From assembly GCA_030431945.1 (NCBI GenBank), contig JAUIIF010000154.1, positions 1-8,888 on the forward strand: a DNA stretch of 8,888 bases. Direction: 5' to 3'. Shown here piece after piece: positions 1-6,726 of this stretch. This DNA comes from Bacteroidia bacterium. Its GTDB lineage: Bacteria; Bacteroidota; Bacteroidia; Chitinophagales; Saprospiraceae. Each line of letters begins with the position of its first letter. The first letter of the stretch is position 1. The translations under genes were made by a program, and so were the position numbers. The notes below the pieces were generated by a model. That model was not told the origin of the DNA and searched no databases. It saw only the letters and a program-made list of their open reading frames with translations.

Positions 1-143
1 TCGAGGACGCCAATTTTTTTACCCGCGAGGGGAAGCTGGGCGTTCACAAACGCTCCGTCATAGCGGTATTCACCGTAGCGGATACATCCACAGAGGAGCA
101 ACAGGAGCAGCAGGAGGGGGGTAATACGAATCAGATCAGGCAT
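1..143 (-). CDS. Putative lipoprotein, N-terminal part only (cut by window edge)
   Basis: Reading leftwards from the ATG at 143, the frame stays open to the window edge (47 codons). The start encodes MPDLIRITPLLLLLLLLCGC. A short n-region with one Arg is followed by eight consecutive leucines and then LCGC, a plausible lipobox with the acylated cysteine at residue 20. The mature part begins IRYGEYRYDGAF. This indicates export by Sec and lipid anchoring by Lgt/Lsp. The function of the mature domain cannot be judged from about 27 residues. Only one frame has such a signal, which argues that it is real. The nearest promoter-like box on this strand is a 7-of-8 match (TAACTTTA, 331-338), which would give a long leader of about 180 nt, so the true promoter is uncertain. 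Confidence 0.6.
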   Translation of the reverse strand, partial: MPDLIRITPLLLLLLLLCGCIRYGEYRYDGAFVNAQLPLAGKKIGVL

Positions 144-336
144 ATACAGTTAATCAGGGAGTTAGACTTGGCTCGGGCAGCAGCGGTGAAAAATCGGCGG
201 GCTGGTTCTTCCCGGCGCGCAGCGCCGGAAAACGCAGGCACCACCCCTGGGTTGGCGGGGCATGTACACGCAGCAAGACGGAAATAGCCTCCGTCCTGCA
301 TCACCTGAAGTACCCGAGCTACGGATAATGTAAAGT

Positions 337-365
337 TATACCTAAACCACTTTGACTTAGGTATA
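337..365. repeat. Perfect 9-bp inverted repeat, copy 1 of a paired intergenic element
   Basis: TATACCTAA (337-345) and TTAGGTATA (357-365) are exact reverse complements around an 11-nt spacer. The site begins 34 nt beyond the stop of the minus-strand membrane-protein gene and lies upstream of the lipoprotein gene. A closely similar sequence is found at 8529-8555. The hairpin is AT-rich and has no U-tract, so it is not a classical terminator. It could be an operator, an RNA hairpin or the remnant of a small repeat. Confidence 0.6.
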
Positions 366-398
366 TTGGTCCTCCGTTGCCGGTCAACCACCAGATCA

Positions 399-992
399 CT
401 AGAAACGCAGCAACAGCCCCAACCCATCCGTCGTGCTTCCCAGCAGTAGCGGAATCTGGTCGTTTGCCCCCGCCGCAATGAAGTAATTGACCAGGTCAAA
501 GACCAGCAGGAACGTACCCTGCAGCATGATGCTTTGCCCGAAGCCCCGGAGCTGATCCTGGTTGACGTCCGGGCGTTTGGCCCGCTCGGTCAGGTAAAGG
601 CCACCCATGACGTAGCCGACGTCCAGGCCGGCATTGAAGAGTAATATTTTCTGAAAGCCCTGGTGTTTTTGCAGGCTGGTCGCCACGTCCCAGCCAGCTG
701 GGTCGGCTTTAATGGCCGAGAGGTAGCCCAGGCCGGCAATACCGAGGTTAACGGTATTCCAGAGCGCATTCATACGGTGAAAATGCTTGGTCGATCCGGT
801 GGCTTTTCCCTGCAGGCCGGCGCCGAGCGCCAGGTTGGCCACCGCCCAGCCGCCGAGCGTCAGCATGGCTGTTTGTTGGTGGTGCAGACTTTGCTGGTTG
901 AAACTGAGTAGCGGGGCTTCCAGGCCCTGGGCCTGAAGGAAGCCGTAAACAGTAAGGGCAAGGCAGCAGGAAAGCAGCAGTCGATGGATCAT
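399..992 (-). CDS. DUF6992-like multi-pass membrane protein
   Basis: This 197-residue protein has a signal-peptide-like start (residues 1-21, likely cleavage after the Ala of FLQA before QG). Four further hydrophobic segments lie at roughly 42-60, 77-95, 114-134 and 153-174. Between them are conserved-looking polar motifs, notably HFHRMNALWNTVNLGIAG and VFDLVNYF. The pattern GWAVxNLALG, then FHxMNxLWNTVNLGIAGxGY, then FDLVxY matches my recollection of the DUF6992 family of Bacteroidota. That assignment is from memory, not a search. No catalytic motif is visible and the function is unknown. The start ATG at 992 follows an AT-rich stretch typical of Bacteroidota leaders. The gene is divergent from the patatin gene. 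Its only promoter-like box is imperfect (CATTTTTG, 1007-1014). Confidence 0.75.
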   Translation of the reverse strand: MIHRLLLSCCLALTVYGFLQAQGLEAPLLSFNQQSLHHQQTAMLTLGGWAVANLALGAGLQGKATGSTKHFHRMNALWNTVNLGIAGLGYLSAIKADPAGWDVATSLQKHQGFQKILLFNAGLDVGYVMGGLYLTERAKRPDVNQDQLRGFGQSIMLQGTFLLVFDLVNYFIAAGANDQIPLLLGSTTDGLGLLLRF

Positions 993-1164
993 AAGTCTTT
1001 AAAATACAAAAATGGCGGAAGTGTTCAGGTGGTGTGGCTAAAGAAATGCACCGCCAGGTCTGAAATGCAGGCCTTTGCTGAGGGGCGCTGAGGGCCGTCT
1101 TTCGTAGCGAGCGGGGTTGGCTCCCTCGCATTATTTGGGCAACGCCTTATGCGCACGTTCAGGT

Positions 1165-1189
1165 GGCGCGGCCGCCGGTGCAAGGAGGG
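1165..1189. repeat. GC-rich 25-bp dispersed repeat, copy 1
   Basis: The sequence starts GGCGCGGCCGC and continues to GGTGCAAGGAGGG. It matches 7421-7445 at 23 of 25 positions, differing at 1176/7432 (C/A) and 1184/7440 (G/A). Both copies lie in intergenic DNA more than 6 kb apart. Downstream of copy 1, at 1200-1222, a second block (GCAAAGAAGGGCGTAAG) resembles what directly follows copy 2. Confidence 0.6.
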
Positions 1190-1303
1190 CAGGTGGAGGC
1201 AAAGAAGGGCGTAAGTGGCAGGATTGGCCCGTAGTTTTACCTGTTTTTCACCGGAAAGTGACCGAAAAGAAGGGGTGGGGTGAAGAAAAGTGGTGTCAAA
1301 TCG

Positions 1304-1311
1304 TAAGTTTA
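1304..1311 (+). promoter_or_regulatory. Possible -7 box for the patatin gene
   Basis: TAAGTTTA matches the Bacteroidota -7 consensus TAnnTTTG at 7 of 8 positions and would start transcription about 15 nt before the ATG at 1332. No TTTG lies at the expected -33 spacing, so the call is weak. Transcription starting there would exclude the alternative GTG start at 1290. Confidence 0.3.
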
Positions 1312-1331
1312 GTGAAATATCTATCTATAGT

Positions 1332-2972
1332 ATGACCACGCCAAAACCCTATCATAATATGGCCATCTCTCTTTCGGGAGGGGGCTACCGGGCAACGACT
1401 TTTCACCTGGGGGCTTTGTCCCTGCTAAATGCCCTGGAGAAGGAAGGCGAGCCTCTGCTGGAGAAAGAAGTGAAGATTCTCTCGACCATTTCGGGAGGAA
1501 CGCTGACGGGGGTCATGTACGCGCAGAAACTGGCGGAAGGGGGCGATTATTACGATTGCTTCGGCAAAATCTACCCCCTGCTTACTGAAGATAAACTGGT
1601 GGAACAGGCCCTCCACAAACTCAACCATCCGGGGAAATGGCGGAACAACGAAAAATCGAGAGATATCATTAACGCTTTTGCGGAAGTATACAATGAGCAT
1701 TTTTACGAAGGCAGTACGTTCGCCGACATCCTGGATAACCAGGATTGTCACCTAACGGACATCATTTTCGGCGCTTCCGAATTTACCAGCGGGTTTCAGT
1801 TCCGGTTTCAGGATAGTCATGACGGCGGCCTTTTCGGAAACTACTACCTGAACCTCTGCGAGGAGGCCGTGCGTGAAATCCGGCTGGCGGACGCGGCGGC
1901 CTCCTCCAGCTGTTTCCCGGGTGGTTTCGAGCCAATGATCATGCCCAAGGACTACATCACCGGCCCGGGCAGCCCGCTCGACCAGGAGTGGGCCGAAAAA
2001 GGCTATCCGCGTACTGCCGTCATGGATGGCGGTATCCTGGACAATCAAGGCATTAAGGGCGTGCAGCTGGCGGAAGATCGCCACGTGAATAGCGGTGCCC
2101 CCTTTGTGGGCACTTACATCATTTCGGATGTTTCCAGCCGCAAGATGGTACCGTTGCCGGTACCCATGCTGCAACACAGCCGGTTGCTCGATTTTTTCAC
2201 TTTCCAGACCGTAAATCTGGTGGCCTTAGTCTTGCTGGCCGGCCTGGTGGCCCTCCTGGTGTTTGGCAGTGCTCCCGTTTGGGCCATCGTGGCCACGTCC
2301 AGCCTGTTAACCATTATTGCCGCCTGGTTTTTGCTGTTCTTCGGGGTGCGTGGCCTCATTCATCAGCAGGTCCGCAAAACGTTTGCCGGTGAAGACCTGC
2401 CGGAAATTCTGCGGGACTTCGGGTTCCTCACCAACACCCCGCTGTACATTCTTGCTTATCTGGTTAAGCTCCGCGTAGTCTCGGTCGAGAAAATGGTGAT
2501 GGATCTCTTTCTGCGCCGTATCCGCCGCCTGCAGTTAAGTGCCCTGTTCGATAATCAAAACTGGGCCGGCCGGTTGCAAACCAACAATATTTACACCCTG
2601 GAACACGCCAAAGGGCACGACATGAGCCCCGCAATGGAGGCAGTCATTACCCTGGCGAATACAATGCCCACCACCCTGTGGTTTTCGCAGAAGAACAAAG
2701 ATGACGGGATGCTGGATAGCCTGATTGCCTGCGGTCAGATATCTTTATGTTACAACCTGAAGCAGTACAATCAGCAACTCCGCGCCCTGAAGATGGATTA
2801 CCGGGGCAGCGACGTCTGGTCCGGACTGAGCGCCACCGAAAAGGAGGTCGTGGATGAAATGGACCGGCAACTGGAGGTATGCTGGCAGAAATTCAGAGAA
2901 GATCCTTTCTGGCTGCTGAAAGAGGACATCGCCCGGGCGGAGAAAAGGGAAGGGAAACCCGTGGTGCCTTAA
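1332..2972 (+). CDS. Patatin-like phospholipase with internal transmembrane hairpin
   Basis: This predicted lipid acyl hydrolase has 546 residues from the ATG at 1332. The frame also allows a GTG at 1290, adding 14 residues with no family character. The patatin signatures are in order. SGGGYRA at residues 15-21 is the oxyanion-hole glycine loop. LSTISGGT places the nucleophile at Ser54, although the usual GxSxG elbow has Thr in place of the first Gly. MDGGILDNQG holds the catalytic Asp232 of the Ser-Asp dyad. Beyond the catalytic domain, two hydrophobic helices (about 294-312 and 318-338), separated by SAPVW, form a membrane hairpin. About 200 mostly hydrophilic residues follow. There is no signal peptide, so the catalytic domain probably faces the cytosol, tethered to the inner membrane. 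The substrate is unknown; phospholipid is the family expectation. The CotH-like gene follows in the same direction. Confidence 0.9.
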   Translation: MTTPKPYHNMAISLSGGGYRATTFHLGALSLLNALEKEGEPLLEKEVKILSTISGGTLTGVMYAQKLAEGGDYYDCFGKIYPLLTEDKLVEQALHKLNHPGKWRNNEKSRDIINAFAEVYNEHFYEGSTFADILDNQDCHLTDIIFGASEFTSGFQFRFQDSHDGGLFGNYYLNLCEEAVREIRLADAAASSSCFPGGFEPMIMPKDYITGPGSPLDQEWAEKGYPRTAVMDGGILDNQGIKGVQLAEDRHVNSGAPFVGTYIISDVSSRKMVPLPVPMLQHSRLLDFFTFQTVNLVALVLLAGLVALLVFGSAPVWAIVATSSLLTIIAAWFLLFFGVRGLIHQQVRKTFAGEDLPEILRDFGFLTNTPLYILAYLVKLRVVSVEKMVMDLFLRRIRRLQLSALFDNQNWAGRLQTNNIYTLEHAKGHDMSPAMEAVITLANTMPTTLWFSQKNKDDGMLDSLIACGQISLCYNLKQYNQQLRALKMDYRGSDVWSGLSATEKEVVDEMDRQLEVCWQKFREDPFWLLKEDIARAEKREGKPVVP

Positions 2973-3100
2973 CCCGGCCTGAGCAAATCCAGGAAACGGC
3001 CGCCTTAAATCGGGCTGCCATCGGATACCTTGCTAAGTCAGGCGGGCGTTATGTTTCTCCGTGCCTTACCTTCACGCACAGAATTTATCTTCCTGACCAG

Positions 3101-4777
3101 ATGAGCGTTGCTTTGCGGACCCCCTACCTTGCTTCCTTAACTTTATTTTGCACCTGCGGCCCCGCCCTGAACGGTCGCTGCCACGGGCTGCGGTACCGTA
3201 GGCACCTGCTCTTGATGTTCCTTTTACTTAATCTGCCCCTCCTGCTGGTGGGCCAGGAGACGCGGGGACTGTACGAACTGGATCGCATCGTCGAGATAGA
3301 GTTGACCATGCACGACGAGAACTGGAAGAAAAAACTCAACGCCTGGAAAAAGCAGTTTCACGACGGCCGGGTAACGGCAACGTTGAAAGTGGACGGGGTG
3401 ACCTACGACAGTGTGGGCGTACGGCTGAAAGGAAACAGTTCTTACTTCGCGCCGGCACGAGAGGATAAGAAAAAGCTGCCCTTTAACATTAAAGTCAGCT
3501 ACACCGACAAAAAGCAGAAGGTAGATGATAAATACCAGACCCTGAAGCTGAGTAATCTTTTCCGCGACCCGAGTTTTTTGCGGGAAGCACTGTGTTACCA
3601 GATTGCCCGGGACTATGTTTCTGCGCCGGAATGCAACTTTGCCCGGTTGACGGTTGATGGCGATTACTTTGGCCTGTATAACCTCACGGAATCCGTGGAC
3701 GAAAACTTCTGGGAAGAAGAGTTCGGGGCGGAAGAAGGTGTGATGTTTAAATGTGACCCCGAAAGTAAAGACCCGCCGCCGGCCAGTTGCCCACCGGGCA
3801 CCGGGGCCAACCTGGCGTACCTGGGGGTGGATTCTGTCTGCTACAACAGTCGCTACGAACTGAAAAAATCAGACTACGGCTGGGAAGAACTGATCGACCT
3901 TACGCTGGCCATTGAGGACGACAAACAGGAGCTCAATACCCTGCTGAACGTAGACGAGACCCTCTGGATGCTGGCTTTCGATAACGCCCTGAGCAATCTG
4001 GACAGTTACCTGGGGGCTTTCTGCCATAATTATTACCTCTTCAAGGATCCCTCCGGTATCTGGCATCCGATTATCTGGGACCTGAACCTCAGTCTCGGCG
4101 GCTTCCGGCTGGTCGATAAAAAGACCATCCTGACCGACAAGCAGCTTGTAGGGTTAAGCCCCTTCCTGCATTTTTCCGACCGCAACCGGGAGCGGCCGCT
4201 GATCCTCCGCCTCTTCGACCGACCGCTGTACCGGAAAATGTACGTCGCTCACCTGCGGACGATCTACGAAGAGCAATTCGCCTCCGGAAAGTACCGGGAG
4301 CGGGCTGATCGTATCCGGGACATCATCACCCCCCACGTTATTCAGGAGCCCAACCCCCTGTACCCCACGGAAACCTACACGCTGAACTACCACGGAACGG
4401 TAGATGTAGGTGGTGAGGTGATTGGCGTCGCGGAATTTTTTGAGCAACGCGGCGCCTATCTGCGCGACCATCCGCTGTACCAGCAACCCGTTCCGGAAAT
4501 AGCCGACCACACCGCAGTTCCCGACGGCGATAGCGTGATCGTCTCCGTCACCCTGGCGGAAGGAGAGTCCGGATATCCCGTGTGGGTGGCCCACCGTAAA
4601 CAGGGAGGCGGGACTTTTCAGTACACCAGCCTGAAGGCCGAAGCGGACGGAAATTACACGGCCGCCCTGCCGGATACAGCCATCGATGAGTATTTTCTGG
4701 TCGCCGAGGGGCGCATCTCGGCCACCGTGCTGCCGGCCCGGTCGGCCCGGGAGTGGTTTACGGTTAAAGCGCGCTAA
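3101..4777 (+). CDS. Secreted CotH-family kinase-fold protein
   Basis: This is a CotH kinase family protein, an atypical kinase fold known from Bacillus spore-coat CotH and common as exported proteins in Bacteroidota. Recognisable motifs in order are VRLKGNSS near 3421, FLREALCYQIARDY near 3575, GDYFGLYNLTE (Gly-rich, near 3660), SNLDSYLGAFCHNYYLF (3992-4042, with the NxDS Asp at 4001-4003) and HPIIWDLNLSLGG (4064-4102, the metal-binding-like WDxN). The last 80 residues look like a beta-sandwich (Ig/FN3-like) domain. The start is uncertain. ATG 3101 gives 558 residues with a long n-region before an excellent signal sequence (RYRRHLLLMFLLLNLPLLLV, then GQE). ATG 3215 gives 520 residues but a signal that is too short and uncharged. 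An upstream ATG at 2879 would overlap the patatin gene and is rejected. A weak TATGTTTC box (3050-3057) would fit the 3101 start. The phosphorylated partner is unknown. Confidence 0.85.
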   Translation: MSVALRTPYLASLTLFCTCGPALNGRCHGLRYRRHLLLMFLLLNLPLLLVGQETRGLYELDRIVEIELTMHDENWKKKLNAWKKQFHDGRVTATLKVDGVTYDSVGVRLKGNSSYFAPAREDKKKLPFNIKVSYTDKKQKVDDKYQTLKLSNLFRDPSFLREALCYQIARDYVSAPECNFARLTVDGDYFGLYNLTESVDENFWEEEFGAEEGVMFKCDPESKDPPPASCPPGTGANLAYLGVDSVCYNSRYELKKSDYGWEELIDLTLAIEDDKQELNTLLNVDETLWMLAFDNALSNLDSYLGAFCHNYYLFKDPSGIWHPIIWDLNLSLGGFRLVDKKTILTDKQLVGLSPFLHFSDRNRERPLILRLFDRPLYRKMYVAHLRTIYEEQFASGKYRERADRIRDIITPHVIQEPNPLYPTETYTLNYHGTVDVGGEVIGVAEFFEQRGAYLRDHPLYQQPVPEIADHTAVPDGDSVIVSVTLAEGESGYPVWVAHRKQGGGTFQYTSLKAEADGNYTAALPDTAIDEYFLVAEGRISATVLPARSAREWFTVKAR

Positions 4778-5040
4778 ACCGTCCGGAGGGGCATGGCCCC
4801 TTCCCGCAGATAAGCACCGCAACCCTTCCCGAAATGAGGACAACTGGCTCGTCCGCCGCAAGGCCCGGAACGGCCCAAGGCCACGGCGAAACTTTTACGG
4901 CAGACCGCCCGTAGCCAGCGGAGTACAGCCCTGCCAACTCCACTTCCTGGCGGTGATCCTTACGAACGGCTCCTCCCAACGCCGGTAGCCGGTGCTGCCG
5001 GCATAAGCCTGCCCGCTCGGCGCTTTGTCGCTCGGCGCAC
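4778..5040. other. Non-coding gap downstream of the CotH-like gene
   Basis: Eight nt after the CotH stop there is a GC hairpin (AGGGGC at 4787-4792, GCCCCT at 4796-4801, extended by one wobble and one GC pair). It has no U-tract and is at best a weak or Rho-assisted end signal. The rest is GC-rich with short internal repeats, including CGCTCGGCGC at 5014-5023 and 5029-5038. Open frames on either strand overlap the CotH gene or the terminator and look like composition artefacts. Confidence 0.5.
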
Positions 5041-5074
5041 AAAAAAAAGCCCTCCGACCGGGTGGTCAGAGGGC
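5041..5074 (-). terminator. Intrinsic terminator, minus strand
   Basis: On the minus strand an 11-position stem with one mismatch (5074-5064 pairing with 5059-5049, tetraloop 5063-5060) is followed at once by eight U residues (5048-5041). This is a textbook Rho-independent terminator. No minus-strand protein gene ends here. The genes on both sides run on the plus strand, so the terminator must serve a transcript that starts within 5075-5371. Confidence 0.85.
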
Positions 5075-5108
5075 AAATAATGTGGTATGTCAGAAAGCTT
5101 TATTGTTC

Positions 5109-5152
5109 GGCTGCACTCCATCATTTGCTGATGGGAAGAGCCCTGATTTTTT
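5109..5152 (+). terminator. Possible weak terminator, plus strand
   Basis: On the plus strand the same helix (GGCT/AGCC outer, CCATCA/TGATGG inner) is followed three nt later by ATTTTTT (5146-5152). It could stop transcripts reading out of the CotH-like gene about 330 nt upstream. The internal loop and gap make it weaker than the minus-strand terminator at 5041-5074. Confidence 0.3.
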
Positions 5153-5207
5153 AAGGAATAGAGGTGTTTTGAAGGGGTTTTTCCGGGTGTTTGACTGCCG
5201 GATGTCC

Positions 5208-5239
5208 CGAAAGTAGTCCTTTCAGACGATGCGTGCAAA
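5208..5239 (-). promoter_or_regulatory. Bacteroidota-type promoter for the minus-strand RNA candidate
   Basis: Reading the minus strand, TTTG (5239-5236) is followed after exactly 20 nt by TACTTTCG (5215-5208), which matches TAnnTTTG at 7 of 8 positions. The -33/-7 spacing of 19-21 nt is the published Bacteroidota norm. It is the best two-part promoter in the window, and no minus-strand gene lies downstream of it except the proposed RNA. Confidence 0.6.
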
Positions 5240-5267
5240 GGATTAGTGACTTATTTTTTCTTCCGCA

Positions 5268-5304
5268 ACCCCATAGTCGTGGGGTGGAGCGGGGGCATAT
5301 GCCC
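5268..5304. repeat. Two adjacent palindromes upstream of the PhoD-like gene
   Basis: ACCCCA (5268-5273) pairs with TGGGGT (5280-5285) around a 6-nt loop. Eight nt further on is the perfect 12-bp palindrome GGGCATATGCCC (5293-5304). Both lie just upstream of the possible PhoD-gene -33 element and beyond the start of the minus-strand RNA promoter, so either could be an operator for this divergent pair. Confidence 0.45.
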
Positions 5305-5317
5305 GCAAACGAGGCGA

Positions 5318-5352
5318 TTTGCTGGAGTTCGCGGGGCGGGGTGGTATCTTGC
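5318..5352 (+). promoter_or_regulatory. Possible promoter of the PhoD-like gene
   Basis: TTTG (5318-5321) and TATCTTGC (5345-5352) resemble the Bacteroidota pair. The spacer is 23 nt and the -7 box appears to lack one T compared with TATCTTTGC. A start near 5357 would leave a 15-nt leader before the ATG at 5372. Confidence 0.35.
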
Positions 5353-5371
5353 TCCCAAATAATCAACCATT

Positions 5372-6700
5372 ATGCGGAACTGTATCTCCCTGCTGTTTTT
5401 ACTCCTTCTCTGCACCGGCGTCCGCGCCCAGCAAGCCTTGCTCCAGTCGGGGCCGATGCTGGGATACTGCGAGCAGCGGGAAGTACTGATTTGGGTCCAG
5501 ACGACGGCCCCGGCCTCGGTCCTGGTCGAATATACCGACGCTGAGGGGCGGGCGTTGGTTACCAACACCGTGCAGACGGAAAAAGCGACGGCATTTACGG
5601 CAAAACTGCTCGCGGACCAGGTGCAACCCGGTCAGCACTATACCTATCAGGTACTGATCAACGGCCAGCCGGTAGCGCTGTCGTACCCCACGGAATTCAC
5701 GGCACAACCCATCTGGCGCTGGCGGGCGGATCCCCCGGCCTTTACGGTGGCGCTGGGCAGCTGTACTTACGTGAACGAACCGGTTTATGACCGGCCGGGC
5801 GCCGGGTACGGAAGCGAATACGAAATTTTTCAGTCGATCGATCAGAAAAACCCTGACCTGATGATTGCCCTGGGGGATAATATGTACCTGCGGGAGCCGG
5901 ACTGGTACACCCGAACCGGCTATCAGCACCGGTACACCCATACCCGCAGCCTCCCCGAAATGCAACCCCTGCTGGCCCGTACCCACCACTACGCTACCTG
6001 GGACGACCACGACTACGGCCCCAACAACTCCGATCGTACCTGGGTGCATAAGAGCCTGGCCAAGGAAACGTTTGACCTTTTCTGGGGCAACCTGACCAGT
6101 GGGTTGCCGGAGAGTGCTGCTGCCACCGGATCAGCGGGCATCACCTCTACCTTTCGCTACCTCGATACCGACTTCTTCCTGCTCGATAACCGCTCTTTTC
6201 GTACCCCTAACGATCAGCGGCGAGCGGACAATAAAACGGTGCTGGGGAAGCCCCAGCTGGAATGGCTGATCGAAAGCTTGATTTTCAGTGACTCCCCGTG
6301 GAAAATGGTGGCCATCGGCGGGCAGGTACTGAACACCGCCAGGCGCGGGGAAACTTACCTTAACCTGGCCCCCGCAGAGCAGGAGTACCTGCTGCGGCGG
6401 ATCACCGAAGAGCAAATTTCGGGGGTGGTCTTTCTGACCGGAGACCGCCACCATACGGAACTCAGTGAACGCAAGCTGGCCAACGGTAAGATGATTTACG
6501 ACCTCACCATTTCGAGCCTTACGGCCGGAACGGGCACCTCCAGGGATGAGGTGAATGCCTTCAGAGTACCGGGTACGCTGGCGGTACAGCATAATTTCGG
6601 CCTGCTGACCTTCTCCGGCCCGCTCAAGGAGCGAACCCTGAAAGTGGAAGTATTCGCTACGGACGGAAAATTGCTGTGGGAGCGGACCCTGAACCGCTAG
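5372..6700 (+). CDS. Secreted PhoD-family alkaline phosphatase / phosphodiesterase
   Basis: This 442-residue exported metallophosphoesterase has a signal peptide at residues 1-19 (MRNCISLLFLLLLCTGVRA, then QQ). An N-terminal beta domain (about 20-120) resembles the PhoD N-terminal/FN3-like module. The catalytic domain has the PhoD-family metal-site motifs in order: GSCTY (129-133), GDNMY (168-172), WDDHDYGPNNSD (210-221) and GDRHH (357-361). PhoD enzymes hydrolyse phosphate mono- or diesters using Ca/Fe; the substrate here cannot be told. No membrane anchor or type IX sorting domain is visible; the protein ends in a short beta-rich tail. The gene appears to be a single transcription unit, convergent with the HAD gene. 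Expression may respond to phosphate, but no recognisable Pho box supports that. Confidence 0.9.
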   Translation: MRNCISLLFLLLLCTGVRAQQALLQSGPMLGYCEQREVLIWVQTTAPASVLVEYTDAEGRALVTNTVQTEKATAFTAKLLADQVQPGQHYTYQVLINGQPVALSYPTEFTAQPIWRWRADPPAFTVALGSCTYVNEPVYDRPGAGYGSEYEIFQSIDQKNPDLMIALGDNMYLREPDWYTRTGYQHRYTHTRSLPEMQPLLARTHHYATWDDHDYGPNNSDRTWVHKSLAKETFDLFWGNLTSGLPESAAATGSAGITSTFRYLDTDFFLLDNRSFRTPNDQRRADNKTVLGKPQLEWLIESLIFSDSPWKMVAIGGQVLNTARRGETYLNLAPAEQEYLLRRITEEQISGVVFLTGDRHHTELSERKLANGKMIYDLTISSLTAGTGTSRDEVNAFRVPGTLAVQHNFGLLTFSGPLKERTLKVEVFATDGKLLWERTLNR

Positions 6701-6726
6701 CCTTATTTACGTACCGCAATAACGAA

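Larger units (their letters stand above)
993..1331. other. Divergent intergenic region between the DUF6992-like and patatin genes
   Basis: These 339 bases must hold promoters for both flanking genes but show only imperfect -7 boxes. A 10-bp direct repeat GTTCAGGTGG occurs at 1023-1032 and 1157-1166. The second copy runs into a GC-rich 25-bp repeat (1165-1189) that recurs at 7421-7445. Open frames here are GC-driven, lack a plausible start or signal, and are not called as genes. Confidence 0.5.
5041..5203 (-). ncRNA. Candidate small non-coding RNA (about 160 nt)
   Basis: The call rests on a matched promoter and terminator on the minus strand with no convincing reading frame between them. The promoter (5208-5239) predicts a start near 5203 and the terminator ends at 5041. 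Within the transcript a helix pairs CCATCA with TGATGG (5134-5129 and 5123-5118, 5-nt loop), closed by an outer GGCT/AGCC stem (5142-5139 and 5112-5109). The only open frame on this strand runs straight through the terminator helix. I do not recognise it as SRP RNA, tmRNA, RNase P RNA or 6S RNA. It could be a trans-acting sRNA, or an antisense regulator of read-through from the plus-strand CotH-like gene. Confidence 0.5.

Noticed and set aside
212..228. GC hairpin CCGGCG/CGCCGG as a terminator of the DUF6992-like gene
   Set aside because: Only 6 bp, no U-tract on either strand, and about 170 nt from the stop. It is a hairpin but not a supportable terminator.
131..499. 122-codon minus-strand open frame spanning the 144-398 gap
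   Set aside because: It overlaps both the end of the DUF6992-like gene and the lipoprotein start, and runs through the inverted repeat at 337-365.
748..1131. 127-codon minus-strand open frame overlapping the DUF6992-like gene
   Set aside because: It overlaps the better-supported gene in another frame on the same strand and has low-complexity Pro/Ala/Arg composition.
4154..4861. 235-codon open frame on the minus strand opposite the CotH-like gene
   Set aside because: It lies antisense to strong CotH motifs, has no recognisable domain, and long antisense frames are common in GC-rich coding DNA.
5014..5038. Direct repeat CGCTCGGCGC twice, 15 bp apart, as a possible CRISPR-like or attachment site
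   Set aside because: Only two short GC-rich copies with no spacers, cas genes or integrase nearby.
4960..5238. 92-codon minus-strand open frame over the RNA candidate
   Set aside because: It reads straight through the terminator helix and U-tract at 5074-5041, and its start lies upstream of the predicted transcription start.
5399..6049. 216-codon minus-strand open frame opposite the PhoD-like gene
   Set aside because: Its valine-rich stretches are the reverse reading of the WDDHDYG metal-site region, and it has no signal, motif or promoter of its own.
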